A stretch of 64,000 nt of DNA, taken from positions 4,774,001 to 4,838,000 of the forward strand of contig NC_051117.1 of NCBI RefSeq assembly GCF_014839805.1, written 5' to 3'. The translations under genes were made by a program, and so were the position numbers. Origin of the DNA: Manduca sexta. Taxonomy: Eukaryota; Arthropoda; Insecta; Lepidoptera; Sphingidae. Shown here in pieces: positions 22,201 to 34,519 of the stretch. The notes under the pieces were generated by a model. The model searched no databases. It saw only the letters and a program-made list of their open reading frames with translations, and had not been told where the DNA came from. How positions within the stretch are numbered: the stretch's first letter is position 1; each line of letters begins with the position of its first letter.

Positions 22201-24227
22201 AGAATATAGTTCAGCACAGTGATTGATGCAACCACCCACGCGGTTACCCGGCCCCCTGTCTAACAAGCACGCCGTTTCTCAATAGCTCTATTGCGGAATA
22301 GCCTTGTTACCAGGTCTCAGATATATTCAGATACGGTCAAGAATGCAAATTCAGCTCATTAATTAACTAAACGAGTTCAGTTTGCATCGATATTTCTAAA
22401 TTAACAACCCTCGGTGGAGTTTAGCAAGGCATTAGTAGACAAGCCGACGTTTATGTTCATATTAAAATTGTGTTGACGGTTATTGGTTGTAATTAATTTA
22501 TCGTAATGTGGAAATGAATGGAAAGTACTGAATTATGGTATTATAAGTTTGGTCTGTTTTTTATTTATATCCATAGTATGATGACTGGTGATCCGCCTAA
22601 TGGTAGGCACAGTACGTTCCTAATATCTAACAAGGATGGATAGAATTGATCGATAATTTTTATATCATAAAATCAGAATGTTGTCTGGCACAGAACAATA
22701 TATTACAGATTAGCATAGTTGTTTTTGTCATCTCTCTATGAACTTTGACTCGGCCAATCTCTGTTACATAAACCTGACGTAGATGATAACACCTAGAAAA
22801 TATATTCAGCAAGCAATAATATTTTGTGTCTCTCTTCCTAATAACTGTTGATGAAATCCTTCGGTAGTGTAAAACCGTTCAGAAATTGATGGCGTCGGCC
22901 ATTACGCAGTTGCACTTGACAAATTCTAGTGGGCCGCGGCCACGTACGATAATTATACGTGTCGACTTTCCATTACAAAGCCCGTTGAAGCATGAGATAT
23001 GTTGTGTGGAAATTGCCGGTAATGTATCGATCAGGGTTGAATTAAAGTAAATACACAAATTAATTTGCTATGTGCCATAAGCCATTGTTGCATCTGAGTA
23101 TTACAATTACGATTTGGTTGCATTGATTCTCTTTTCTTTAATAATTTATTTCGACGTGAAAATGCCAGTATTTTCATTCTTTAATACTTTTACCTTCTCT
23201 CCATACGATACCTGAACCGTTAAAATGACTAAGTATTAAAATAAAATATTATTAGCAACATTTCCGACAGATGGAGATGATACAGTGAAAGTTCGGCGTT
23301 CACTCGATTAGCGATCTATCTGTGAATCTCGTCTCGTTAGCAAGGATCATGACTTACGATTTTCTCGTGTTACCTAACTCCTTTCGAATTCCACGGATGG
23401 TTTAGTTATATCGATTCCACTTCATCAGGATCATAAACTTTTGATTAAAGATTGCTTGTTGTGCGGCTGTTTGGAGTTAGAAGTTGTTTTACGTTCGAAG
23501 TGCACATTCTATCTGTAACTGGTTGAATCGTTAGATCTTTAATTAAGCCATGATTTCAGTATAGTTAGAAAGTGAGTTCTTTAATGCACAGCAAACAATT
23601 ACTATCTGGAATTCGATTGAAATTTGTACTTTTATGTGATATTTCTTTTGGGCATGACGTTTGACAAATATTGTGTTAATCCAGTTTGAAGAACTTTCTT
23701 TATTCTCAGAGTGATTGCTAAGCATTAGGTATATTTTAAGTGAATTTGTATTTGAGAATGCTAAGTTCAATCCCATACTATGTGCAACTTAATAATTAAT
23801 AATTTGGATGCTATTACTATGGTTTACGTGCGGTCATTACCATGTGACTGAGTCATTATTAAAAATAAAAAGTTATAAAATAAACTATCTAAATAGCTTC
23901 TGGTAACCCACAACATTTTTTTAAAAACCTATAGTCTGGATCATGGGGCTGCAAAAGTACTCGCTGACAAAGCTAAAGTGCCGACCCCCGTAAATTCTAC
24001 GCACAATGAGGCTGCCCGCATCGCACACATGCTCTCTTTTTATACACTTTGAGACGACCCGCCATGCCATGCTGTACGCAATGGATTATCAAGTGTTAAG
24101 GCTTATCCATACCGAGCGTGGCGATTTATAAATATCGAACATATGGCACGTTCACACGTTTGTCCTTGTATTACTGCTCTTGACATGCTTGTAACTTAGA
24201 GTGAATAATCCCTAGTTATCCCTGTAT
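22201..24227. other. Intronic AT-rich DNA
   Basis: No gene or clear repeat was found. GATCCGCCTAATGGTAGGCA at 22591-22610 faintly resembles part of family C. Confidence 0.4.
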
Positions 24228-24292
24228 ATAATCGGTTTCCGTAAAGATTATATCCCGTAAAGTTCGTATTTAGCTTTACGGGAACCGATTAT
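24228..24292. repeat. Inverted repeat, 19-bp arms with 18 matches
   Basis: Arms 24228-24246 (ATAATCGGTTTCCGTAAAG) and 24274-24292 (CTTTACGGGAACCGATTAT) can pair across a 27-base loop. The loop contains TCCCGTAAAG, which could pair with the right arm instead, so two alternative stems are possible. No target duplication is evident, and a tiny MITE remnant is one explanation. Confidence 0.75.
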
Positions 24293-24489
24293 TACCTTTC
24301 TCAATAAAAACTGATGTGAATTGTCAGATATGTTGTCTCCATTCATAGAGTCTCCGAGACTCGAAGAAACACCCGTCTCTGTTTCAATTCCACCTTCGTA
24401 GGATCGACAGCGTAATAACTTGTCTAACTGATGTCATTTTTCGGAAGGCGATTCATCATCAGGTAATTTATATTTTATAATTCTTTCGC

Positions 24490-24710
24490 CTACCTAAGGA
24501 CCCTATTATAAAACCCATCTACTCTGTTATAAAAAAATACGAAGCGACACTTGCGATGCTCGATGTGCACTAACCTCGCAGCAGAGCACAGACGGTCGCG
24601 GGACCCAACTAGGTCACAATGTGACGGGAGCGCGGTCTCGCCGATCGATTTCAGCCACGCAATGAGATACTGTATCGGGTTGTTGCACTCCACGGGGTTT
24701 CCGACTTTTT
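24490..24710. promoter_or_regulatory. CpG-rich patch in the intron
   Basis: From about 24540 to 24700 the sequence is GC- and CpG-rich (GACGGTCGCGGGACCC, GGGAGCGCGGTCTCGCCGAT). It has no recognised protein or repeat. A regulatory element or an old exon of a nested transcript is possible. Confidence 0.2.
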
Positions 24711-27354
24711 GTATGGGGAATGGGTAAAAGTGGTAACGTTGTATGTTGAAGTCGTGGGAAGGGGAATGAGGAGAGGACTGAGGATGAAAGGGGTGAAATT
24801 ATGAAACCTACATTAAAATTATAACAGAATCTAAGTATGAAACTTTAAACTACTCGTAAATAAAAATTACACGTACCAAATATTTAAAGCTTAAGTTCAC
24901 AGTGATGTCAGTTCATTTTTGTAGCTCGATCTGAGATTTATAAACCCACTATTCCCTATGTATACTAATGCAAGTAAGATGTATAAAGAAAAAAATCAAC
25001 ATGAAGTATAAAAGAATTAAAATCAAACCGCCACCCCTGTTATTATTCCCTATACGTATCACTCTTCAATTACGATCGTGCGCTCACGAGCGTGTAGCAC
25101 ATTTTTTTTATTTTTTACAAGCTGTAACTGTGCCCCAGTTTCCAGCTCGTATTTCGGAAACACTCAAATCTTAGCTTTTTCTCGTATAGTAGAATTGGGA
25201 ATACATTATCGACCACGTGCAGCGCAAACATAACTCGTAATAGAGGCTCCCATTTTCCACTCAAAGGTAACTTGACGATTTTATGCAATGAATTCTTTCC
25301 AAGACCCATTACTGATAAATAAAATAGCCGTATGATAAAAACAAAAGCTTTAAATGTTCGATATTTCCAAGCTAAATTGTATTGGTAGAAACCTGAAAAA
25401 TCCAATTTGCGCGCCTATTCTATTCACCTCTCTAGAATCCCAAATTTCAGAAAGATTAAGTCAAAATCGTAACTAAATAGAATTCGAGATACCGGGTCCA
25501 ACTCATTCGGATCTGAAACCCTTGCTAATGGGGTTTAATCCTGCAAACTTTTCGTATCAGAAAGTATTCGGTTCATCAGAGCGGATCCGATTCAGTGCTC
25601 GGTACGTCTTGATAGTCGGCTTAGATCTCGAGCACAAACAAGAGGATTAACTCTGTCTGTCCTTGCCAAAGTTTGTTTATTGGTGTTGAAAAGTAGGTCT
25701 CTCGGACGTTACGAGATGAGGTTAAGGAATTGAATGGAATCAAGTTGAGCTTTTATTTTATAATGTCTGGCAATGAATAGGTAAATTAAGATCTAATTTA
25801 TATCGATCTACATAATTATATTAACAATGAACTTAACTACCTCCCTAACTACTAATCTACCGCCTCACTAATAAACGTAATTGTTCATCGATTTTAATAT
25901 TAGCGTTTAGCAACTTTTATCCTCAAGACAATTTAAAGGTCAAATTTTCAATACTAAATATTTTAAACACCGATTAAAAATAATTATGAACAGCACCCAA
26001 AATATTATAATGACCCCTTAACATGCATTGATGTATGGCATTTGCAATAACTTTTTAGGCATATTAAATTTTAGTTCGTACTCACCGAACAGTAAAGATA
26101 TCTGTGTATTAATGTAGGTCAGACGAATGTCATATCGGCTTTAATGTCGATAATCATTTATTTTTATTTGTCTAGCGATATGGCATCACATCCTCTGCTG
26201 AGCGGTAAAAATAAATAAACGATATCTTGAATAACCATTTACTTTAAATTTGGGCATTGTCGATTACTCGTTGGCCTTAACTTACAAGTCAAAGTCAATT
26301 TAAACTCAGATATAAAATTTTGTATATCGGGAATGTTATAGGGCTACTAGAGGTTAACCAGATAATGATGAACACCACAAATATCCTGTTGTCATGTCCT
26401 TAAATATAAGCTTAAGGATCTCTAGGTGATCTCATATAAAAATGATTTGAAGGAACTATAATTTAATCATAGTTGTTGATGGCCACGGCGGCAGGCAATT
26501 GAAAAATTGTCTTACTGCAATGTAAGGGCAGTCCTTTGTCTCCACATAAATGTTTCCTCACCTTGGTCTAATTCTGATGAAGGCGTACCTCCTTGACATA
26601 TCAATAAAACCAAAAAAAAATACCGGTGAAAAATTTAAATGCGTCGTGAGGTCATCCGCATTGTTACGTGAATGCACTTACATTTCAAGCACGTAAACAC
26701 ATCATCTTTGTGGACTATAAAATTTGCGGTCTAAGAAGATATTCCAGGAATTTTTATGCAAAATTTCAATCCGGTCATCGTGCACGGAAACTATAAAAAT
26801 GCCAGAGGATTGAATATAGCGGACGCTGCATAAAATTTTCTCGGTGTTTTAAATTTTGTAAGTTGAAGTTAGCACTTTTAAGATTACTAATGCTACTTAT
26901 TTTCTTAGAAAATAGACTACCTCTCCCGTAAGGGCCACAGAATATAGGATCTTTAATAGAAAACATGGACAACCGAAAGATGTGTTCTCATCGAAAGCCA
27001 TTATTTTTGTACTACTTTCAAATCATTTACTAAAACTCGATGCAGTAAGAAAGTAGTGAGTATAATAGGCGATTTCTATGCGTCGATGGAACCTCGAAAA
27101 TCGCTTAAATGTCTTGCAACTGAAATTTCGATAGCGTTCCAAAAGTATTTTGTGCCCTAATGCTATAGAAGCACAAACCACTTACTTTAAATTGTTTTCC
27201 AAAAATCCTAATAAGATTCCCCCAAACCACCCGCATCTGGTTTGTAAATGGAACATATTTTTGTAATTTTACCTAGGCAAAGCCATTATCGAATTGATAA
27301 CTTACTTCGCCGTTCCGAATTTAGGTGTGTTGTCTTCTTGGAGCAATGTTTGCA
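24711..27354. other. Intronic AT-rich DNA
   Basis: I recognise no gene, RNA or mobile element in this stretch. Confidence 0.4.
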
Positions 27355-27402
27355 CGGGTCCAATCGCGTTAAGTGGCCAGGTATCAACTATCAAGTGAAG
27401 GC
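27355..27402 (+). repeat. Local direct duplication, copy 1
   Basis: CGGGTCCAATCGCGTTAAGT followed by GGCCAGGTATCAACTATCAAG is repeated with small changes at 27877-27920. The two copies flank the family D insertion at 27481-27637. Confidence 0.7.
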
Positions 27403-27480
27403 AAAGGTTTTATGCGCAAGCGTTCAAGATACTTTTTTTCAACTAGAATTGAGCGAATAACAGGTTGACGAATAGCCAGA

Positions 27481-27637
27481 CAATTGAAATGAAATGATTT
27501 ATTTGTACCCGTAAAACATTATTCAGATTCCGTCAATATTAGCTCTACCACCAGTTCGGAAAGAAGTTCTCATCAGAGAAGAACGGGCGAGAAACTCTGG
27601 TGATGCTCTTTTCAAAATTAGTTTAAAAGTATAAACT
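27481..27637 (-). repeat. Dispersed repeat family D, minus copy
   Basis: This is the reverse complement of 12500-12660, with the same order of motifs, including GAACGGGCGAGAAACTCTGG and GATTCCGTCAATATTAGCTC. The AT-rich tail now lies at the left end, as expected for a minus-strand retroposon. Confidence 0.75.
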
Positions 27638-27876
27638 ACAGAAAATGATACAGAGAAGAAAAAATACAATTGGTTTTTTATTGTTGTTTAGAGCAGTTCA
27701 TATCATTTCATTTCATTTAATTATTTTATGATTATTTAAATCTAGTACCTCACTGATATACAATATCCTATTATAATCAACGAATTATATAGCCAGTCGT
27801 CAAATACAAGTGTACACTGCTGGCTTTATGACAGATTAAAGTTAAAATGTATGTCATCTAGTGACATTTATTATCG
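27638..27876. other. Intronic spacer between repeats
   Basis: This short AT-rich spacer holds nothing recognisable. Confidence 0.35.
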
Positions 27877-27920
27877 CGGGTCCAATCTCTAAAGTGGCCA
27901 GGTATCAGTCATCAAGCATG
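27877..27920 (+). repeat. Local direct duplication, copy 2
   Basis: CGGGTCCAATCTCTAAAGTG followed by GCCAGGTATCAGTCATCAAG mirrors copy 1 at 27355 in the same orientation. Weaker similarity continues for about 30 bases downstream. Confidence 0.7.
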
Positions 27921-28189
27921 GCATTCAGGCACAGTCTTCAAGCACAAGTGTCCACGAGAGCTCTTGCCTGCCTGTGCTGTAACCGTTGGACGGTGGCACA
28001 AACTGTGAGATGATTGCGTCTCGAACGTGAGAGGCCATTTTTTATTGCATTTTACAACGTTAGCCACTTTGCTTAAATTTGTGGTGATCTTAAATATAAA
28101 TACAGTACAAATTATTAGTGGGTCTCATTAAGTCGTTTTATGGGATTGGAATATTTCATACTTAATGTTGTTATGCGAAATGACAACTG

Positions 28190-28440
28190 AAATTCTTAGA
28201 AGCTATAACACCGTGTACGTGACATCGATTCACGACCACCCAGTTTCCCAAGCCCTGGGTGTTTTCTATTTCCATCGTCACATTTACAACCTGATCTAGT
28301 AGTTGCATTTAAATTGCATCGCGATAGCAGCGCCGGCATTACATAAGTAACGAGTAGGCCCGTTCTTTTGAATTGCGCCAAACACCGAAGGCGGTTGGAA
28401 TGGCGCCAAATCAAGTTTCCAGCGCCCAGGCCGAGACAAA
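28190..28440. promoter_or_regulatory. GC-richer candidate regulatory patch
   Basis: The sequence is more complex and GC-richer than its surroundings (for example GCGATAGCAGCGCCGGCATT and GAAGGCGGTTGGAATGGCGC). No protein similarity is seen in any frame. Confidence 0.2.
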
Positions 28441-31400
28441 AGAATTATTATTTAAAATTTTACACAGCAAAACAGCCTTTTGTTGGGGAATAATAAAAGA
28501 TGTACTAGATTGTACGCCGCTCCAGACGACACTAGTTTGATTGTGGTAATGACCTAGATGTTTTATCTTCGCCATTGTTTGGCGATTTCGCGAATCGATT
28601 ACATTTACTTTTCTTTGGAATGGCGATATTCAATGTTTTCTATTTTTCGGTATTGAAAATGATAATGTTGGACAACACGGACTTAACTATTGACATAAAT
28701 GCGAGCATTTCAAAATCAAAAAAATGCAATTGCAAATCTTTATTGATGATGAATTTATTGAATTTAAGATGATGCTAACCGGGTTTTTTATCTTTTTGTT
28801 CGTATACTGAATGTTTTAGGTCACAAATATTCACATAAGTAAAATCTAGGTTAACGACACGTTTTGAAGCAATTATTTTAAAATTGTATTGAATGGCGGA
28901 ATGTTTTTGCGGAATCGCGTTGCCTCCGCAGGTCATTGCAATTATGTGTGTTTTACTTTCTATTTTAAGTGAAAAATTTTTGGTGCCGAATTTGAGGATA
29001 TTTCTATAGAAATGCATAGTTTTTAAATTGCATATTAATCACTCTTTTATACAAATCAACATATGACAAAAATATTTGTTGTATTTTGTTTACATAATTT
29101 TCTATTGACCCATAAAGGTTAACAATTAGAAAAGTAAATAAACAGTAGAGACTTTCTTAAGATTTCTGCTGCAAAGACTAACAGATGACTGAAGCTGCTC
29201 CTCTCTTTTATATATGATCACTACATTATCAGAACGCTAGACAACTATTACGGACTCACATCAATACGAGTACAGTTCTGTGTCACAACTCTTTGACCGA
29301 CTGACTTTTGACTGATTGAACGATCATACGCATCTCTGGTAACTAGAGTAACTGCCGTTAACGCAACCCACAAATCATCCACTAAAACGTTCGGTTGCGC
29401 AAACAGCTCATTAGTCACCGTTTGCACCTACATTCAGTGTTTATTCTTAAATTGTTACAGCGCGCTCTCGACTTTCAGTTGTTTATATTTTGTTGCTATT
29501 TAGTTGTTCGACTGTTTTGTCAATGGTAATACTATTATTATATAATGAAATATGCTATTTCATCCTATTCTTCTCTAGATATTATGGTATTGTTGAAGAG
29601 AGAGTTAGTTACCCTTTTTAATACCCAGTCTCATGCTCGTTAATTTAAATACTAATAATATACTCTACTTTACCTAATTTCTTAACTACCTCATGTCAAC
29701 ATTTTGACTTCATATTAACCCAACGGGCTTTAACTACTTGCCATAAGACCTTACTAAAAATCACTAATATCAGAAGGGCGTTGAATTGTATCAATCGTAC
29801 CATGGCCCTAATACATTCTCTTGTATATATTTTTCAATAATAATAGACCTCCCACGGGTCAGGAACTGGGTTAATGTCAAGCCCACGCCACTTGTTCCCC
29901 TCGATTTACATTCGTCTATCTATTATTGTAAGACATTTACTACCTCGAAGTTGCATTGTGTCCACGGTGTGAGTATGGCTATCGCGTTGAAGCGGGCCGG
30001 TTTGGGTTTAAATCCCAAATCGGTCCAAAAACATTGTGCGAATTACTCAGTCGCAGCTCAGAGTCTGCACGTAAAGGTCTTGCTCCTGATTTCTCTCTGG
30101 TCATGATAGATTTTCGTGTTACTATGAGAGTGAAGGAACATAGACTGTTGATCTCCGTTGAGATTTTGCCGTCGTGGCCGAAACTCGGCTAGTAGGGATT
30201 ATTGTTGTATGTTTTGTATTGAAATGATAGTCCTAGTAAATTTTATTGCAGAGTTGATCTTCTTATTTAGATAGTAAGATGTCTAGCGAGTGACCAATGT
30301 GATATTTTTTTTAGCGAATTAAATCGTAGTCAAGAATATTTAATTGATCTTTGTTCTTAATTTTCTGTAATATTATGTTGCAATATTAAGATATTATAAG
30401 TAAAAGTATGAACGATTACTACTATACTACAAAAGAAAGGTGAAGTTTGTTTCTTTATACAAAGAGTAAAAATCATTAATGTTTTTTATATTTATCGAAT
30501 AAGATTTCTTTCAGACGAAGTATAGACCGCAGATTTCGCCGAAATATCGTTCTACTTTGAGAAATTAAGTCTCCGGAGATATGATATAGAGTACATTGTG
30601 TTTGTAATGTAAAATCTCTTTGTACTCCATATAAGTTTCTTTTTGTATTTTATCAATTTAGTGTAACGGCACAGATAATTTAGTGCTGTCTCTTTTGTAC
30701 ATTTATTTTATGGCGAAACCTTTCCATTGACATTGGTTTATTTCAATTCAGAATTCATATATTTCGTATTTCACCATGTAAACGTACCATGCCGTACCGA
30801 TCGCAGATTTCTAGCTGGTATCTTTTATCTTGGTCCCAAAAACAGTCTAGATAAGGTCTTTTTTATCTGTAGATATTTGAGGTATCATAAAATGTAGATG
30901 CTGAACAAAACCGATTCATTTTAAACTAGAAACAACTTAATAATAAACATGAAGATGTTGCATCTATAAAACGAAGTCTATATTTAGTTTTAGAGATACT
31001 TATATAAATATCAAATCAAATATACTTAAATTGGGACCGAACATAACTCAGTACCATTATCCGACTAAGGGACCCTAAACAGCCAGACCCATAAAGATAT
31101 CTTGTACGAATCAATGGCCTCAAATAAACACAAATTATAAACCGTTAGCCGTCGCCTGTCGTCATTGTTGTACAATTAATCAAGTACTTACCGCGGAGAA
31201 ATCATTGGTGCGAGCGCCGTTAATGCCGAATCGTCTGATTTAGCGTGGGTCGACTTTAAACTTAAAATATTTAATGCTAGTGATGTTCAACAGTTATTGG
31301 TGTATGCGAATGCGAAAACGAATGCTGGGGATTTACAAATAAAAAAAAAACACTTTTTGTGTTAATATGTCTTTAATTGTTACATCGTGTTAACAAACTT

Positions 31401-33328
31401 TATAAAAAATACCGGCAGAGAGATTAAATTTCCTGATATTTGTCTAAAGGCCGTAATTTACAGCTCATAAGTCTGTAAAATTATTCAGAACCAGTGATTA
31501 TTTCCTTCTCTAAAATATATGATTCTCAAGAGCCTTTTGAGCATTTTAGCGACGGGCTGCTCAAGATTGCTGGTGCGAATTATCATTAGTCCGAATTTCC
31601 ACACCACTATAAACCACAGTGATGTACCAACACGTTATAATTATGTGCAAAAACGCGCATTAAAAGAGATCCGTTAATTGCCCCGATCCCGTTCTGCTGT
31701 TGGATTGAATCATCTTTATGAAACGGTCAAACCCAGCCTTGAGCATTAATGTGTTTGAGGTATAATTTAAGTTTTCTTTTTTGAATAGACTTTAATTAAA
31801 GATGTTAATATTTTTATTGGTTTAATGGAGAAGTTTTGTTTTCAGCCCTTGTTAGTTTATACTTTAATATTGATTGTTATCAGTGTTCGTTTTTAGGTTC
31901 AAGGATTTTAATTATAAGCACTATTTTATAGTTTCTAGATAATTCTTACTTTTCATAATTTCACCAATAAAATGAAGTATTAAGAAAAATTTTCCACTGA
32001 TAAATAAATTAAAATTGGCGAAGCTATAAATAAATCTCGTCATTTCTAGATTTACAATGCGAGGTTATATTTGCAACCGGTTCGCAAGCAACTCGATACA
32101 TTAAATCAAACGGTGTTAGCTTTGTATCGCGTGTTTGTTCATAAATTTTAATTGAGACTATTTAAGTGTTTTGCATGGGCGTCTGGTGCAAGTGCGTTTA
32201 CCTCGAGACGAATTAGTTTCGCTGTACCACCCGCTTGAGGTATCTATTCTGTGTTATTAGCTTGGATAATAGCATTAAATTATTACCTATAAGTTTGTAA
32301 TTACTTATTAGCTTGTATTAAAGGTTACACGTTATTGTTTCTATGTATTATGAAACGTGCCATGACTTATTAGTGATTGCAAGAATTTAATAAGAATAGA
32401 TTTATTTTTTGATTCATATTTCCTGGGTGGTATATGAAATACCTGGTATAATGTCGAAATTTCAGTCACTTTTGGCTTTTAATTCTATCGTATGTTTCTC
32501 AGCGTATTACAAAGTAACCTGAAGAAGAATTCGCTGGCAAATACACGCCATTCATGTATTACCTGTACGTGTATATTTTGCTAAACAAGAAACTTAGCTA
32601 AAACAAGAACAAAGACAAAATCGATTGCAAGACATTTCCAAGAAATCAATAATATCTATCGACTAGTCAAGTCGTTTTCCTCATCTATATTTGGATACCG
32701 AAATAGCTTTGGAGCGTCAATAATTGAAAACCACCATTTCAATAGACGATGTTTATGATAACCATGGAGCAGTCACGACCGATCAGAACTCAAGGTCTTT
32801 CATGAATGGACGGCCAGTAAAGCAATTAGATTTTTCAGCAAAAAATATATATAGGCAAAAGGTCGGGTAATTTCATTGATTGTGTGTTAGGTTTTTTTGC
32901 GGCTTGGTACAAAGTATACACTATTATTAATTTGTAATATGGTTCACTAATGTCTAGTGGGTTGTATTGAGTTGTAGGAGAATGTATGACTTCATATTTT
33001 CCAAATAAACACTGTTATTCTTATGAGGTGCTTACATTTTGTTAAAATGATTCTATCAACATTGTGTGGTCGTTTGATGTCCTTTGATCTTACCTTAAAC
33101 GGCCCCTTAGAAATAAAAGAGTTCATTGTTCATAAAGTCAATCCCCGTGGCAAGTTTTTTTCCACAGTACACTTCCAAGTTTCTCGATGGGACGAACTTC
33201 AAGTTTGATTTCCTTTGTTCTACGTTTATAGATTTTAGTAACAGAAATGTTAACTGTTTTAAAATGGCGTAGTTGTAAATATGCAAAACAAACCTATTTA
33301 TCCATCGCTAAAGTTTTACGTCGAGATT
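28441..33328. other. Intronic AT-rich DNA
   Basis: No gene was recognised. A short tRNA-B-box-like palindrome, TTTGGGTTTAAATCCCAAA, lies at 30000-30018. A minus-strand consensus donor, CGCG followed by GTAAGTACTT, occurs at about 31181-31190. The remainder shows nothing. Confidence 0.4.
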
Positions 33329-33398
33329 GTACTGTTTTACTTTAAACGAGAAGTTGGAATTATTCATTACGAATATTTCATCGAATGTAAAACAGTAC
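33329..33398. repeat. Inverted repeat with 12-bp perfect arms
   Basis: GTACTGTTTTAC at 33329-33340 and GTAAAACAGTAC at 33387-33398 are exact reverse complements separated by 46 bases. It may be a small MITE remnant or coincidence. Confidence 0.7.
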
Positions 33399-34147
33399 AG
33401 ACATAAAACATATCGTAGCAGATACGAATCATAAACAACTAGATTCGTGATTGAATCTTGACCGACTCAATATCAATTTGGCGGGTCCAATGTGCAGCTT
33501 GCAACAGCAGCGATCAAACGATACTTTATTCAATCACAATAGTTTCATTCAAGTCTCAATTGACCGCTGTTGTCAGTTTAAATCAATGCGTATTCATGCT
33601 AAATGCCAAGCTCCTTTATGAAATGAACCTTTCGATGAAATACGAATATCTGGACCAAGTCGCGACCTACGAAAATGATTAGAAGCGATTACGAAAAATC
33701 GTTCTACCGTTCGCCTTTTATAATGCGCATGTTAACAAGATGATTGAGGGTTCGGAGATGCTCAGCGGTGTTTTATTTGATTGACATTGTATTCTTTTGT
33801 CCTTAGATTAAGTGGAGCTTTTTACGGCTCGTCAATTGAAGCGTAATCGCTGATTCTTCAATTTGTATTTGATTGGATTATGATAATGGGAATTTGAAAA
33901 TTAATTTCTTTAACATGCCCTTGAGTGATTTGTTTCAGTAAAGCTTCTTAGATATTTATTCATGATTTACTTTGCATAAAGTATGAATTTATATATACTT
34001 TGTCGCATCTAAATAATTACTCAATCGATGTATTCGTGCTGAATTAAATATTTCGAAATTAAAAATACATTTGTTGTTATAAGTTAAAACTAACGTGACG
34101 TCAATGCATCAACTTGACACAATTTGGCAGTAACAAGAAGCAATCCG

Positions 34148-34519
34148 CTAATGTAGTTTTACGAAATAAAAAATTAAATAGATGCTAAAAGACATTTTAG
34201 AAGTGACATCGGCTGGAGCTCGAAATAAAATGTACTTCCTGTGATTGTGCTCGGTCGCTTCTCTAAACGCAACAATCGCCGGAATTGTTTCAGTTAATTG
34301 TTTACTATTGTTTGTGTATCCTGCATTTCTATTGTCTTGTTTTTGGGAAATTGTAAGTAGATTGTTGGTTGTTACCTCCTCAGGTGACATTACGAATACT
34401 TGTATTGGTCTAGATGGTCTATTGTCTTTTATTTCATATTTCCACGTGATTTTTTGAGATTTATCAAAATTTTCAAGGTTAGGGAAATCCGTGGTTATGG
34501 TTGGTAAATCTAAGGCCAA
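34148..34519 (-). CDS. Unassigned minus-strand open frame of about 120 codons
   Basis: The frame starts after a stop near 34534 and ends at 34148. Only a TTG stands at its first position (34519), but a pyrimidine-rich stretch ending in GGCCTTAG just inside could be a splice acceptor. The product is hydrophilic and protein-like: it is rich in Asn, Thr, Glu and Lys, with words such as TWKYEIKDNR, FVMSPEEV and HRKYILFRAPADVTS. The last 15 residues are AT-driven junk. I recognise no family. It could be an exon of a nested gene or a decayed element, or chance. Confidence 0.25.
   Translation of the reverse strand: MALDLPTITTDFPNLENFDKSQKITWKYEIKDNRPSRPIQVFVMSPEEVTTNNLLTISQKQDNRNAGYTNNSKQLTETIPAIVAFREATEHNHRKYILFRAPADVTSKMSFSIYLIFYFVKLH

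Noticed and set aside
29956..30192. tRNA-like B-box and possible SINE head around 30000
   Set aside because: The box-like GGGTTTAAATCCC is mainly a small palindrome. No A-box at the right spacing and no match to the SINE families here could be shown.
33458..33682. 74-codon plus-strand frame as a gene
   Set aside because: It starts at TTG, lies in AT-rich DNA and shows no conserved features.
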